Below are positions 15,295 to 24,264 of a DNA stretch of 43,374 bases, piece by piece. A model generated the notes under the pieces. The model worked only from the letters and a program-made list of their open reading frames with translations. It was not told the DNA's origin and made no database searches. How positions within the stretch are numbered: position 1 is the first letter of the stretch; every line of letters begins with the position of its first letter. Source of the DNA: an uncultured Methylococcaceae bacterium (GTDB taxonomy: Bacteria; Pseudomonadota; Gammaproteobacteria; Methylococcales; Methylomonadaceae); the NCBI GenBank assembly GCA_913056195.1, contig CAJXMF010000019.1, positions 1 through 43,374 on the forward strand, given 5' to 3'. A program made the position numbers and the translations under genes.

Positions 15295-16545
15295 ATGCAT
15301 CATGTCATCATCGGTGCCGGCCCTGCGGGGGTGATTGCAGCGGAAACCTTGCGCAAATACGATAAAAAAAGCGCGATTACACTGATAGGTGATGAGCCGG
15401 AGCCGCCTTATTCCAGAATGGCGATTCCTTATCTGCTCATGCAGAATATCGAAGAACAAGGTACGTATCTGCGTAAGGGTAACGATCATTACCGACGATT
15501 GGCAATCGACTTATGTCATGACCGCGTTATCGGCCTGGATACCGCGCAAAAGCAGGTTCATTTACAGAACGATAAGACCTTAAACTACGACAAACTGTTG
15601 ATTGCCACAGGCTCTCATCCGGTCACGCCGCCGATTCCAGGGATAACATTACCGGGGGTTAATCATTGCTGGACGCTGGCCGATGCCCGCCAGATTGCCG
15701 CAAAAATCAAGCCTGGCAGCAAAGTGGTCTTGATGGGGGCGGGATTTATCGGTTGCATTATTCTGGAAGCTCTGGTCAAACGGGGCGCTGAACTGACCGT
15801 GGTTGAGCAGGGCGATCGCATGGTGCCGCGGATGATGAATGAAAAGGCAGGCAACCTGATCAAGCGTTGGTGTATCGACAAAGGCATTCGGGTTCTGACT
15901 TCGACCAGGGTTGAGGCCGTTGAAAGCGGCCAGGCCTCTCGTCTATCCATCAAATTAGCCGGTCAAACTACCCTGGCGGCTGATTTATTGGTGTCGGCAA
16001 CCGGTGTGCAGCCAAATATAGCCTTTCTAAAGAATACCGATATTAAAACAGAGCAGGGCATTCTTATCGACCGCCACATGCAAACCAGCGTAGCAGATAT
16101 TTATGCTGCGGGCGATGTCGCGCAGGGTCTGGATTTCTCGAGCGGGGAAAATACGGTTCAGGCGATTCAACCCACTGCGGCCGAACATGCGCAAATTGCT
16201 GCCAAAAATATGCTGGGGCTGCCCGGGGCGCGTTTTCAAGGTGCGGTTAATATGAATGTGCTGGACACGCTTGGATTGATTTCCAGTTCATTTGGCTTGT
16301 GGATGGGAGCAGATAGCGGTGATCAGGCGGAACGTTATGATCCTGAAAACTTTAAATATCTGAACCTGCAATTTGCAGATGATGTGCTGGTTGGCGCGAC
16401 AACGATTGGGTTTACCCAGCATGTTGGTGTTCTGCGCGGGCTGATTCAGAACAAAATGCATTTGCGGGACTGGAAACCCCGCTTGCAACAAGACCCAAGC
16501 CGGGTGATGGACGCCTGGCTGGCGACGCATCAGGTGCTGGCTTGA
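15295..16545 (+). CDS. aorC: FAD/NAD(P)-dependent oxidoreductase subunit (AorC-like)
   Basis: The 416-residue protein is a pyridine-nucleotide-disulfide-type oxidoreductase. The FAD-binding Rossmann motif GAGPAG is at residues 7-12, a GSHP-type segment follows near 105, the NAD(H)-binding motif MGAGFIG is near 148, and the FAD closing motif IYAAGDVAQG is near 265. No redox-active C-x4-C disulfide is seen, so it should move electrons between FAD and NAD(H). In AorABC the matching subunit links the iron-sulfur wire to NAD+. It begins two bases after aorB and its TGA overlaps the ATG of the carrier-protein gene. Confidence 0.87.
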   Translation: MHHVIIGAGPAGVIAAETLRKYDKKSAITLIGDEPEPPYSRMAIPYLLMQNIEEQGTYLRKGNDHYRRLAIDLCHDRVIGLDTAQKQVHLQNDKTLNYDKLLIATGSHPVTPPIPGITLPGVNHCWTLADARQIAAKIKPGSKVVLMGAGFIGCIILEALVKRGAELTVVEQGDRMVPRMMNEKAGNLIKRWCIDKGIRVLTSTRVEAVESGQASRLSIKLAGQTTLAADLLVSATGVQPNIAFLKNTDIKTEQGILIDRHMQTSVADIYAAGDVAQGLDFSSGENTVQAIQPTAAEHAQIAAKNMLGLPGARFQGAVNMNVLDTLGLISSSFGLWMGADSGDQAERYDPENFKYLNLQFADDVLVGATTIGFTQHVGVLRGLIQNKMHLRDWKPRLQQDPSRVMDAWLATHQVLA

Positions 16546-16796
16546 TGCAGGTCACGTTCAAGCTCTATGCCTCGTTGATGCCGCTGTTGCCGCCGGGCAC
16601 CAAAGGTCATGCGGTAAATGTCGATATTGATGCCGGCAGCAGCTTGCAGCAGCTGATCGATCAATTCAATATCGACGACCAGCAGGCTTTTTTAGTCATG
16701 GTTAATGGTGTTTATGTGCCGCCGGATGCGCGACACAGCTATGTTTTAAAGCCTCAGGATGTAGTCGCTATCTGGCCAAAAGTGGCGGGTGGCTAA
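16545..16796 (+). CDS. MoaD/ThiS-like sulfur carrier protein
   Basis: The 83-residue protein is a small ubiquitin-fold carrier of the MoaD/ThiS kind, which donates sulfur from a C-terminal Gly-Gly thiocarboxylate during pterin-cofactor assembly. The C-terminus AIWPKVAGG has the required di-glycine, and the fold pattern (VTFKLYASLMPLLPPG, VMVNGVYV, LKPQDVVAIWP) fits. I chose the ATG at 16545, which overlaps the aorC stop as TGATG. Its place at the end of the aor operon suggests a carrier devoted to the tungsten-pterin cofactor of AorB, as in other aor clusters. No moaE or moeA is in the window. Confidence 0.85.
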   Translation: MQVTFKLYASLMPLLPPGTKGHAVNVDIDAGSSLQQLIDQFNIDDQQAFLVMVNGVYVPPDARHSYVLKPQDVVAIWPKVAGG

Positions 16797-16806
16797 ATGT
16801 GGCAGT

Positions 16807-17079
16807 TTAAGAGACCTCACCAAAAACGCTTTCGATCAATTCATCCAGCTTGCCAGTTTGTTCGAGTGCATACAGATCATCAAAGCCGCCAACGTGAATA
16901 TCGCCGATAAAAATTTGCGGCACGGTGCGGCGTTTGGTTTTTTGCATCAATGCCTGGCGTAAACCAGGCTGTTTGTCGACATTAATTTCCTCATAGTCAA
17001 GTCCTTTACGTTCCAGGAGCTTTTTTGCCATGGTGCAATAAGGACATAGATTTGCCGTATAAACCTTGATATTTTTCAT
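16807..17079 (-). CDS. grxC: Glutaredoxin 3
   Basis: The 90-residue protein is a classic dithiol glutaredoxin that reduces disulfides and glutathione mixed disulfides. The active site CPYC lies at residues 12-15 (TANLCPYCTMAKKLL). The glutathione-binding TVPQIFIGDIHVGGFDDLYAL segment has the cis-proline (TVP) and the GG-x-D pair. Length equals the family. It lies 35 bases downstream of the aldolase-family gene on the same strand and ends ten bases from the convergent MoaD-like gene. Confidence 0.93.
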   Translation of the reverse strand: MKNIKVYTANLCPYCTMAKKLLERKGLDYEEINVDKQPGLRQALMQKTKRRTVPQIFIGDIHVGGFDDLYALEQTGKLDELIESVFGEVS

Positions 17080-17114
17080 TTGTTTTATAATATTCTAATT
17101 TAATGATGAGTATT

Positions 17115-17762
17115 CTAATCGGATGCCGCCTCAAATTCAATGCTAAAGGCCGCGGTCAGCGTATCAATCAGTATGTTGGCGGCGTGAGCCAGGGAGTCTG
17201 CAAAGGCAATGATGCCATCTTCATGCCCCAGCATACTGATGAGGCCTTGCGCACCGAGTTGATGCCGGTCAAATAACTGTTCGACCGCTTGCGCCATTGC
17301 CGGTGTCCCATATGCAACATCGGCCTGGGTGCAGGGAATTTTCAGTGCCTGGGTTTGTTGCCAGATGGTTGGGCTGTGGACATGAATGACAGCCTGGATG
17401 TGCGGGTTTTGTCGGTAAAGCATGGCATGGGTCAGGGCTTCAGAGGAGGGTTTGCTTAAGCCCGATGAGGTGAGTGTATTGTGTTCAGGGTCAGCCTGCT
17501 CGATCAAGGCCAAGTGATGCAAGGTCAGTTTGGGAAGGTGACCGGTTTGCGTGCCGCTGATATAAAAACGCTGTGATTTGCCGGCACGGAGGCTGAGATT
17601 ACCAAAGCCATAGCCTTGATAACGGGCTGGATTCTGGCCAATCAATTCCAGTTGCAACATGATTTTGCGCCAGGCATTCAATGTGGCCAGGGAGAAATCA
17701 ATGAAAATCGCTTGGTGTTGGTGGCGTAAATCGTATTTAATGACGCCTTCTTGTTCAGTCAT
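17115..17762 (-). CDS. Class II aldolase/adducin-family protein
   Basis: The 215-residue protein has the class II aldolase/adducin fold, zinc enzymes acting on sugar phosphates or related hydroxy-ketones. Visible are GFGNLSLR near residue 55 (substrate loop), SGLSKPSSEALTHAMLYR with the catalytic-type Glu, the zinc pair in VIHVHSPT, and a late zinc His in SMLGHEDGIIAF. It could be a methylthioribulose-1-phosphate dehydratase (MtnB), a fuculose-phosphate-aldolase relative or another member. No methionine-salvage gene is nearby, so I leave it unnamed. I chose the ATG at 17762 instead of an upstream TTG. Only 24 bases separate it from the divergent cydD start. Confidence 0.8.
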   Translation of the reverse strand: MTEQEGVIKYDLRHQHQAIFIDFSLATLNAWRKIMLQLELIGQNPARYQGYGFGNLSLRAGKSQRFYISGTQTGHLPKLTLHHLALIEQADPEHNTLTSSGLSKPSSEALTHAMLYRQNPHIQAVIHVHSPTIWQQTQALKIPCTQADVAYGTPAMAQAVEQLFDRHQLGAQGLISMLGHEDGIIAFADSLAHAANILIDTLTAAFSIEFEAASD

Positions 17763-17786
17763 AATCAAAACAATTCATGGAGTTGT

Positions 17787-19493
17787 GTGAAAAACAGTTC
17801 AACGCATAACGTCGATTTTCAGCGTCACAAACAGCGTCAGGCCTATTGTGATGAATGGCTGAAAAGCTGGGAAAAAACGCTCAAAAAGCCGTTGCGCCGG
17901 TCTGTGCTGACAGGCATTTTACAGACCCTGTTGATTATTATACAGGCCTGGCTGCTGGCCATTGTGCTGCATGCGCTGGTTATCGAACATAAAAACATCG
18001 TCGCGTTGTCTGTTGAGTTAAGTATGTTGCTGGTCGTTTTTGGCTTGAGAAGTCTGTGTATCTATATTTTTCAGATGCAGGGCTTTAAGCTGGCGGCAAG
18101 CTTGCGCCTTCGTTTGCAAAGGCAGCTGCTGGATAAACTGGACAATACGTTGAAAACGACAATGCGCCCGTCCAGTGGGGAAACGGTCAATATCATTCAA
18201 AACCATGCTCAGGCGCTGGATGATTATTTTCAACGCTATTTACCGCAAAAACGGCTGGTGATGTGGGCGCCGCTGTTGATCGTGAGCAGTGTGTTTTATG
18301 TCAATTGGCTGGTTGGGATAATTTTGCTGGTGACAGGGCCTTTAGTGCCGGTGTTTATGATTTTAATCGGCATGGGCGCCGAGTCGGCCAGTCGTCGGCA
18401 GTTTGTGCAGATGTCACGCATGAGCGGTTATTTTCTGGATCGGATTCAAGGGCTGGAAACCTTGAAGTTGTTTGGCCAGGCACAGGCCGAGTTAGCGCGG
18501 ATTGGCGAGATTTCTGCACAATTTACCGAAAAAACCATGGCGGTGTTGAGTATCGCTTTTTTGTCATCGGCGGTTCTGGAGTTCTTCAGTGCCGTGGCGG
18601 TAGCCCTGGTGGCTGTTTATGTCGGGCTGGGGCTTTTGGGATTGGTGCATTTTGGGCCGGCCGAAAATATTACGCTGCAACAGGCTTTGTTTGTATTGTT
18701 GCTGGCCCCTGAATATTTCCTGCCCTTGCGCCAGTTAGCGGCCTTTTATCATGACCGGGCGCAGGCGCTGGCGGCAGCCGATCATCTGCTTAAAATATTG
18801 GATGCGCCTGAATTTCCGGCACATTCTGAGGCACCGAAAAAACGGGCACCGGCATCGGCGCTTGCCGGTGACCGATTATGTAAACACTATGATGACAGCC
18901 TCATTCTGGATCAGGTTAATCTGGCGATCAAGCCGGGTGAGAAAGTTGTTTTGATGGGGGAATCAGGTGCTGGTAAAACGACATTGTTGAAATTGCTTGC
19001 TGGCCTGGATCAGCCCGATGATGGCGAAATCTATGTGCATGGTCAGTCGCTTGACAGGGCAGAGCGGCTGGCGAAAATCGCCTGGGTAGGACAACAAAAT
19101 GCCCTGTTCAGTGGCCGTATCGCCGATAACATCAGTCTGTTTGATCCGCATATTTCGCCTGAACAGATTGAACGGGCCGCCTATGCGGCTGGCGTCATGG
19201 ATTTTGCGCAAGCCTTGCCTGACAAGCTGCATAGTCTGGTCGGCGAAAATGGCTTTGGCTTGTCCGGTGGGCAGAGGCAACGCATTGCGTTGGCGCGGGC
19301 GTTTGTTAAAAACAGCGATATTATTATATTGGATGAGCCAACCGCCCATTTGGATCCGGCGACAAAACAAGCATTGTTGGATGTCATCGAACAGTTGTTT
19401 GCGGCTAAAACCATCTTGATGGCCAGTCATGACAGCATGGTTATACAACGGTTTGACAGGCACATCCGTTTGCAGAACGGGCGTATAACATGA
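17787..19493 (+). CDS. cydD: Cysteine/glutathione exporter ABC subunit CydD
   Basis: CydDC is a heterodimeric inner-membrane ABC exporter of cysteine and glutathione to the periplasm. It is needed for assembly of cytochrome bd oxidase and c-type cytochromes. The protein (568 residues) has an ABC exporter membrane domain (six helices in about residues 35-315), then a nucleotide-binding domain: Walker A GESGAGKTT near 391, signature LSGGQRQRIALARAF near 491, Walker B IIILDEPTAHLD, and the switch His in MASHD. I chose a GTG at 17787 with GGAG just before it. In-frame upstream starts would overlap the divergent aldolase-family gene. It overlaps cydC by four bases (ATGA). Confidence 0.92.
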   Translation: MKNSSTHNVDFQRHKQRQAYCDEWLKSWEKTLKKPLRRSVLTGILQTLLIIIQAWLLAIVLHALVIEHKNIVALSVELSMLLVVFGLRSLCIYIFQMQGFKLAASLRLRLQRQLLDKLDNTLKTTMRPSSGETVNIIQNHAQALDDYFQRYLPQKRLVMWAPLLIVSSVFYVNWLVGIILLVTGPLVPVFMILIGMGAESASRRQFVQMSRMSGYFLDRIQGLETLKLFGQAQAELARIGEISAQFTEKTMAVLSIAFLSSAVLEFFSAVAVALVAVYVGLGLLGLVHFGPAENITLQQALFVLLLAPEYFLPLRQLAAFYHDRAQALAAADHLLKILDAPEFPAHSEAPKKRAPASALAGDRLCKHYDDSLILDQVNLAIKPGEKVVLMGESGAGKTTLLKLLAGLDQPDDGEIYVHGQSLDRAERLAKIAWVGQQNALFSGRIADNISLFDPHISPEQIERAAYAAGVMDFAQALPDKLHSLVGENGFGLSGGQRQRIALARAFVKNSDIIILDEPTAHLDPATKQALLDVIEQLFAAKTILMASHDSMVIQRFDRHIRLQNGRIT

Positions 19494-21169
19494 AGGATTT
19501 ATTCTATTTGTTACCCTTGTTTAAACCCTGGTGGGGGCGCTTACTTGGCGGCGGTGTGCTTGCCGTGCTTACCGCGCTGGCGGCGATTGCCTTACTCGGC
19601 TTGTCGGGCTGGTTTATTTGTGCGGCGGCCGTCGCTGGGGCTATGGCGCCGGATGGTGTGGCGGTTACCTTTAATTTTATGCAACCTGCGGCCGAAATCA
19701 GGGCGTTGGCTATCATTCGTACGTTGGGGCGTTATGGTGAACGTTGGTTGACGCATGATGCGACGTTCAAGGTGCTGGCTGAGATTCGATACTGGTTTTT
19801 CAGTCGTCTGATTCGGTTAACGCCGGGGCAGCTATCGGGCAAACATTCCGGTGATGTGCTCAGTCGAATTACGGTCGATATTGATGCCCTGGATGCCATT
19901 TATCTCAGAATTATATTACCCCTGGCGATTGTGGTCATCGCTTCGGCGTTGGTGTTGACACGGGTTTACGTCTATTCGGCGCAACTGGCGTTGATTTTGG
20001 CGCTGGCCTTGGTTGTCGCCGTTGGCGTGTTGCCCTGGCTGTTTTCATATTTAAGCGAAAAATCAGCGCAACAGGATGTGGAGCAGAACAACCGGCTCAA
20101 AATCGCGTTACTCGATTATCTGCATGGCCTGGATGATATTCTGGCGTATCAGGCGGGAGAACGTTTGAAGCAATCAATACTGGCAACCACGAAAGACTTG
20201 CTGACGTGGCAGCGCCGAAACCAGCAGTTCAATGCCCTGTCTTCGGCGCTGCTGTTTTTAGTGGCGCATTTAACCTTATTCGCTTTTTTGTATCTAGGCG
20301 CCCGCTTTGTACCGCAGACGCTGACGGGAGTGCAATTAGCCCTGTTGATTTTTGTCGTATTGGCCTTGTTCGAGTGGATTCTGCCGTTTAACAGTGCCAT
20401 GCAAATGTTGGGTAAAACCCGCCGCTCAGCCCAGCGCATCCGCCATTTAGCCGAGATGGCACCGGCTATTTCAACGCCCAATCCTGCACCGTTGCCGGAT
20501 GATAATAGCATTCAACTGCAACATATCTATTTCCGCTACACAGACTCCGGTCCCTGGGTGTTGAATAAGCTTGATCTTTTTATCCCGTCCGCGCAGAAAA
20601 TAGCCATTATCGGTCAAAGTGGTGCTGGCAAAACGACCTTGCTGCATTTACTGCTACGGTATTTTGATCCCCAGCACGGCACAGTCAGCCTGGGCGGGGT
20701 GAATTATCGGCAGATTGAATTTGATGCGTTAATGACCCGCTGTGCCGTATTATCGCAACATAGTCGGTTGCTGTCAGGGTCTGTGCGTGATAATTTACGC
20801 CTCGCTAAACCCGATGCGCGTGATGCCGAATTAACGGCTGCATTGGCCGCAGCCGGTCTGGGCGCATGGTTGCCTCGGCTGCCGGATGGACTGGACAGCT
20901 GGCTCGGCGAGCAGGGCGCGAATGTATCGGGCGGAGAAGCCCGGCGCATTGCCTTGGCACGGGTGTATCTGAAAAACGCATCCATTGTGTTGCTGGATGA
21001 ACCCTGTGAAGGCCTGGATATGGAAACCGAGCGGGATGTGTTACAACGGCTTGAAACCATGATGCGCCGCAAAACCGTGATTATGGTCACGCACAGAACG
21101 GCCGGCCTGGACTGGATGGATGTTGTCTATGAACTTAAGCACGGTGTTTTACAAAAGGTCAGGCGATGA
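19490..21169 (+). CDS. cydC: Cysteine/glutathione exporter ABC subunit CydC
   Basis: This is the second half-transporter of CydDC, 559 residues. The membrane domain covers about residues 15-300. The nucleotide-binding domain has Walker A GQSGAGKTTLL near 374, signature VSGGEARRIALARVYL near 480 and Walker B IVLLDEPCEGLD. CydC typically pairs with CydD to form one ATPase, and the order cydD-cydC is conserved. The start ATGA overlaps cydD and its own end overlaps the next small gene by four bases. No cydAB genes lie in the window. Confidence 0.93.
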   Translation: MKDLFYLLPLFKPWWGRLLGGGVLAVLTALAAIALLGLSGWFICAAAVAGAMAPDGVAVTFNFMQPAAEIRALAIIRTLGRYGERWLTHDATFKVLAEIRYWFFSRLIRLTPGQLSGKHSGDVLSRITVDIDALDAIYLRIILPLAIVVIASALVLTRVYVYSAQLALILALALVVAVGVLPWLFSYLSEKSAQQDVEQNNRLKIALLDYLHGLDDILAYQAGERLKQSILATTKDLLTWQRRNQQFNALSSALLFLVAHLTLFAFLYLGARFVPQTLTGVQLALLIFVVLALFEWILPFNSAMQMLGKTRRSAQRIRHLAEMAPAISTPNPAPLPDDNSIQLQHIYFRYTDSGPWVLNKLDLFIPSAQKIAIIGQSGAGKTTLLHLLLRYFDPQHGTVSLGGVNYRQIEFDALMTRCAVLSQHSRLLSGSVRDNLRLAKPDARDAELTAALAAAGLGAWLPRLPDGLDSWLGEQGANVSGGEARRIALARVYLKNASIVLLDEPCEGLDMETERDVLQRLETMMRRKTVIMVTHRTAGLDWMDVVYELKHGVLQKVRR

Positions 21170-21540
21170 AAGAAAAAATGTGTATTCAGGAAGTGAGTCC
21201 AACATTATTGCAACAAGGTAAAAGCAAACGCCTGGCCGCTATTCGCGACAAGGTGGGTGGCTTGTCAAAGGAGGCTGTAAACCCTCAGCGTAAAGCGACG
21301 CCACCCACCGCGCTGGAACAGGCCAGGCAGCCTATAGATCAGGCTTTGCGGGACTGGTTGGCGCGTTATCCGCCGGCTAAAAAACAGCGTTTTTTCAAGA
21401 TTCGTTTTGGCATGGATATTGAGCAGTTGAAGCAATTACCGATTCGGGAAATCTATCGGCGTCTGGGTATTCGCGAACGCGCACCTGAGAAAATTGCACA
21501 ACTGGATTATAATGGCCGACCCGTTTTTAAACGATTTTAA
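21166..21540 (+). CDS. Small basic protein of unknown function after cydC
   Basis: I do not recognise this 124-residue protein. It has no signal peptide or membrane segment, is rich in Lys, Arg and Gln, and has a low-complexity first half. The C-terminal half (LRDWLARYPPAKKQRFFKIRFGMDIEQLKQLPIREIYRRLGI) looks like a compact helical domain. It overlaps the end of cydC by four bases (ATGA), so it is translated with the exporter. Coding is supported by this coupling and by base use like its neighbours. Confidence 0.65.
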   Translation: MKEKMCIQEVSPTLLQQGKSKRLAAIRDKVGGLSKEAVNPQRKATPPTALEQARQPIDQALRDWLARYPPAKKQRFFKIRFGMDIEQLKQLPIREIYRRLGIRERAPEKIAQLDYNGRPVFKRF

Positions 21541-21544
21541 AACC

Positions 21545-22465
21545 ATGAAAAACTACCGCATAGAGCCTGATCAGGATTACCGCGACCAAAGCCTCCGGCA
21601 ACATGAAGCGTTAAGCCCTGAAGCCCTGGCTGAAGATGCCGTTAAACATTATGACGATTGCTATCGGGATTATCTGACGGCCTGGTGTAACCGCGATAAT
21701 CTGGCCTTGCATTATGGTTACTGGGACAGCGATAAACCCTACCAGCAACATCAGGCCTTGATCAATAAAAACCAGATATTGTATGACAAGGCAGGCATCG
21801 CCGCTGAAGACAAGGTTCTCGATGCCGGCTGTGGCATTGGCGGCAGCAGCATCTGGATGGGACGGGAAAAAGGTAATCGTGTGACCGGTATCACCATCAG
21901 TCAGCAACAGGCGCATTATGCACGCGAGCATGCCAAACGCCATGGTGTGGCCGACACGGTTGATTTTGAGGTAGCCGACTTTTGTCAGACCCCGTTTGAG
22001 GATGCTTCATTTGATGTGGTTTGGGCGTTGGAAAGCGCTTGTCATGCCTTGAGGAAAGGTGACTTTTTGAAAGAAGCCTGGCGGCTTTTGCGGCCGGGCG
22101 GTCGTTTGGTGGTTTGTGATGGTTTTTTATTGCAGCGAGAATTTACCCCAGATCAGTGGCAGGCGGTGGTAACCTGTCTGAACGGCTGGGCGGTGCCTAA
22201 TCTGTGTTCCCGCGAGGAATTTACAGGCCTGCTGGCAACACTGAATTTCAATGACATCAACATCCATGACATCACCGCGCAAACATTGCCTTCGGCCGAT
22301 TATATGTACAAGGTGGCCAGGCGCTTGTATCCGGTGCAGAAAATCAGCCAATGGTTAGGACTGCGTTCCAAAGCGCAAACGGCCAATTACTATGTCGGCC
22401 TGGCTCAGCATCAATTGTTTGATGAAAAACTGACCGAATACTTGATTTTCACCGCGCGGAAATAA
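21545..22465 (+). CDS. SAM-dependent methyltransferase, sterol/tocopherol-methyltransferase-like
   Basis: The 306-residue protein is a class I SAM methyltransferase. Motif I VLDAGCGIGGSSIWM lies near residue 96, followed by NRVTGITISQQQAHYARE (motif post-I), VDFEVADFCQTPFEDASFDVVWALESACH, and LRPGGRLVVCDGF (motif III). The GCGIGGSS and ITIS pattern resembles the gamma-tocopherol/sterol C-methyltransferase and cyclopropane synthase side of the family. The substrate may therefore be a lipid or quinone-like compound, but this is uncertain. I placed the start at 21545. An in-frame ATG at 21512 would overlap the previous gene. Operon with cydDC upstream and a BASS transporter three bases downstream. 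Confidence 0.82.
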   Translation: MKNYRIEPDQDYRDQSLRQHEALSPEALAEDAVKHYDDCYRDYLTAWCNRDNLALHYGYWDSDKPYQQHQALINKNQILYDKAGIAAEDKVLDAGCGIGGSSIWMGREKGNRVTGITISQQQAHYAREHAKRHGVADTVDFEVADFCQTPFEDASFDVVWALESACHALRKGDFLKEAWRLLRPGGRLVVCDGFLLQREFTPDQWQAVVTCLNGWAVPNLCSREEFTGLLATLNFNDINIHDITAQTLPSADYMYKVARRLYPVQKISQWLGLRSKAQTANYYVGLAQHQLFDEKLTEYLIFTARK

Positions 22466-22468
22466 ATC

Positions 22469-23377
22469 ATGCAGCGTATTACGCAGTTATTTCCGCTTTG
22501 GGCTGTTCTGCTTTCGCTGGTCGCCTGGTTTTATCCCGCGGGCTTTGTCGGTTTAAAAAGCTGGATCATACCTTTATTGGCTACGGTCATGTTTTGCATG
22601 GGGATGACGCTGACCTTGAATGATTTTAAAAAGGTCTTGAAGTCACCCCGGATTATTGCCATTGCCATCGGCATACAATTTTTATGCATGCCATTTTATG
22701 CCTGGACAATTTCACGGTTACTGGATTTGCCGGCGGAAATTTTGGCCGGTATGGTTCTGGTCGGTGCCAGCGCCGGTGGAACGGCGTCCAATGTTATTTG
22801 CTATCTGGCCCGCGGCAATGTTGCCTTATCGGTTTTGATGACGGCCGCATCGACCTTATGTGCGGTGGCCTTGATGCCGTTGTTAAGCTGGCTGTATCTG
22901 CATCAGATTATCGAAGTTCCACTCTTGAATATGCTCAAAAGCATTGTCTTGTTTGTGTTATTGCCGGTGTTGTCAGGAACGCTTTTGAACACCGTGCTTA
23001 AATCAATGATACATGCTATTCAGCCGTTGTTTCCACTCGTATCCAGCGTGTCGATTATTGTGATTATCGCCATTATCGTGGCTTTAAATCATGCCAATTT
23101 GCAGCAACTGGCCTGGCCGGTCATGCTGGGGGTTGTCTTGCACAATCTTTTAGGTCTGTTGACCGGTTATCATCTGTGTCGGTGGTTGAAGTTTGATCGG
23201 CAAACCGCCCGCACGGTCAGCATCGAAGTCGGCATGCAAAATTCAGGGCTAAGCGTGGCCCTGGCGATTAAATATTATTCACCCCTGGCTGCACTGCCGG
23301 GCGCATTGTTCAGTATCTGGCATAATTTGTCCGGTAGCCTACTGGCCTTTTTCTGGCGACGTCAGCCTCATGTATAA
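22469..23377 (+). CDS. Bile acid:sodium symporter family (BASS) transporter
   Basis: The 302-residue protein has about nine to ten predicted membrane helices and the features of the BASS family of sodium-coupled organic-anion carriers. These include MFCMGMTLTLNDFKKVLKSPR (start of the core), VLVGASAGGTASNVICYLARGNVALSV (the crossover helix region with SAGGTASN), and the late SIEVGMQNSGLSVALAIKYYSP (the E-x-GMQNSGL motif). Both sodium-site signatures are intact. Bacterial members move pyruvate, pantothenate or related acids, and the substrate here is unknown. It overlaps the next gene by eight bases. Confidence 0.88.
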   Translation: MQRITQLFPLWAVLLSLVAWFYPAGFVGLKSWIIPLLATVMFCMGMTLTLNDFKKVLKSPRIIAIAIGIQFLCMPFYAWTISRLLDLPAEILAGMVLVGASAGGTASNVICYLARGNVALSVLMTAASTLCAVALMPLLSWLYLHQIIEVPLLNMLKSIVLFVLLPVLSGTLLNTVLKSMIHAIQPLFPLVSSVSIIVIIAIIVALNHANLQQLAWPVMLGVVLHNLLGLLTGYHLCRWLKFDRQTARTVSIEVGMQNSGLSVALAIKYYSPLAALPGALFSIWHNLSGSLLAFFWRRQPHV

Positions 23378-23720
23378 CAAAATTCTGTTCTCAATCGTGT
23401 TGGTTTTAGCCGTATTGAATAATGGTTGCGGCCTGCTGGAAGCAGTCACCCATCGACAGGCGCTGAGCGACTATGCAGAAGATTTATTCCGACGGCAAAA
23501 TGCCTTGACCACGGCACTCATGATGCAGACTGAGGAAGATGATGCGGTTTACCAGGCCGAAATGGATATGCATAGCGCCTGCAAGTTGCTCAATGAATAT
23601 GCTCGATTGGCGATGGAAGGAAAAAACGGCAGTCTTTTATTTCAACGCAGGGTAAAAAATTCATTGCCCGCCTGTGATGCAGCGATTCAGAAACTGGAAA
23701 CAATTTTGGAGGTGCAATGA
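23370..23720 (+). CDS. Small predicted lipoprotein
   Basis: The 116-residue protein starts with a signal peptide and lipobox (hydrophobic VLVLAVLNNGC, lipidation Cys near residue 20). The mature part is helical and acidic (DYAEDLFRRQNALTTALMMQTEEDDAVYQAEMDMHSACKLLNEYARL) with two later cysteines that could form a disulfide. I know no function. Its start lies inside the end of the transporter gene and its stop overlaps the deformylase start (ATGA), so it is part of the same transcript. Confidence 0.75.
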   Translation: MYNKILFSIVLVLAVLNNGCGLLEAVTHRQALSDYAEDLFRRQNALTTALMMQTEEDDAVYQAEMDMHSACKLLNEYARLAMEGKNGSLLFQRRVKNSLPACDAAIQKLETILEVQ

Positions 23721-24250
23721 ATACTCAGGGTAAACGGTGTGATATTCTGCAACTTGGGAACCCTTGTTTACGGCGTATTGCTCAGCCCATTACCGATTTT
23801 ACATCCGAACAGAGCCGTCAACTGATTGCCGATTTAAAGGCCACGTTGGCCCGTACTGAAGGCGTCGGTCTAGCGGCGCCACAAATTGGCGAATCTTTTC
23901 AAGCCGTGATTATCGCATCCAGGCCCACTTCACGTTATCCGAAAGCACCAGAAATGCTGCCTGTTTGTATGTTGAACCCCGGGATGACCGTGTTGGATGA
24001 GCGACAACAAAAAGATTGGGAAGGCTGTTTGAGTATTCCAGGCATTCGAGCCAAGGTGCCACGTTACCCGAAAATCAAGGTGCATTATCAGGATGAACAA
24101 GGCGAATCCCATAGCATGCGTTTGGAAGGTTTTGTCGCCCGGGTTTTTCAGCATGAATTTGATCACCTGCAAGGCTTGGTCTATCTTGATCGCGTCGAAA
24201 CCAACTTGGATATCATTTCAGAATCTGAATTTTTGAAACAGGTCGTATAG
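23717..24250 (+). CDS. def: Peptide deformylase
   Basis: Peptide deformylase removes the N-formyl group from new proteins. All three metal-site motifs are visible in this 177-residue protein: GVGLAAPQIG (motif 1, near residue 52), EGCLSIPG (motif 2, metal Cys, near 100) and QHEFDHLQG (motif 3, HEFDH, near 144). Length is as expected. It sits at the end of the cydDC-to-BASS run and not beside fmt, so it may be a second copy in the genome. It ends 14 bases from the convergent sigma-54 regulator gene. Confidence 0.92.
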   Translation: MNTQGKRCDILQLGNPCLRRIAQPITDFTSEQSRQLIADLKATLARTEGVGLAAPQIGESFQAVIIASRPTSRYPKAPEMLPVCMLNPGMTVLDERQQKDWEGCLSIPGIRAKVPRYPKIKVHYQDEQGESHSMRLEGFVARVFQHEFDHLQGLVYLDRVETNLDIISESEFLKQVV

Positions 24251-24264
24251 GTGTTCTATTCGTC

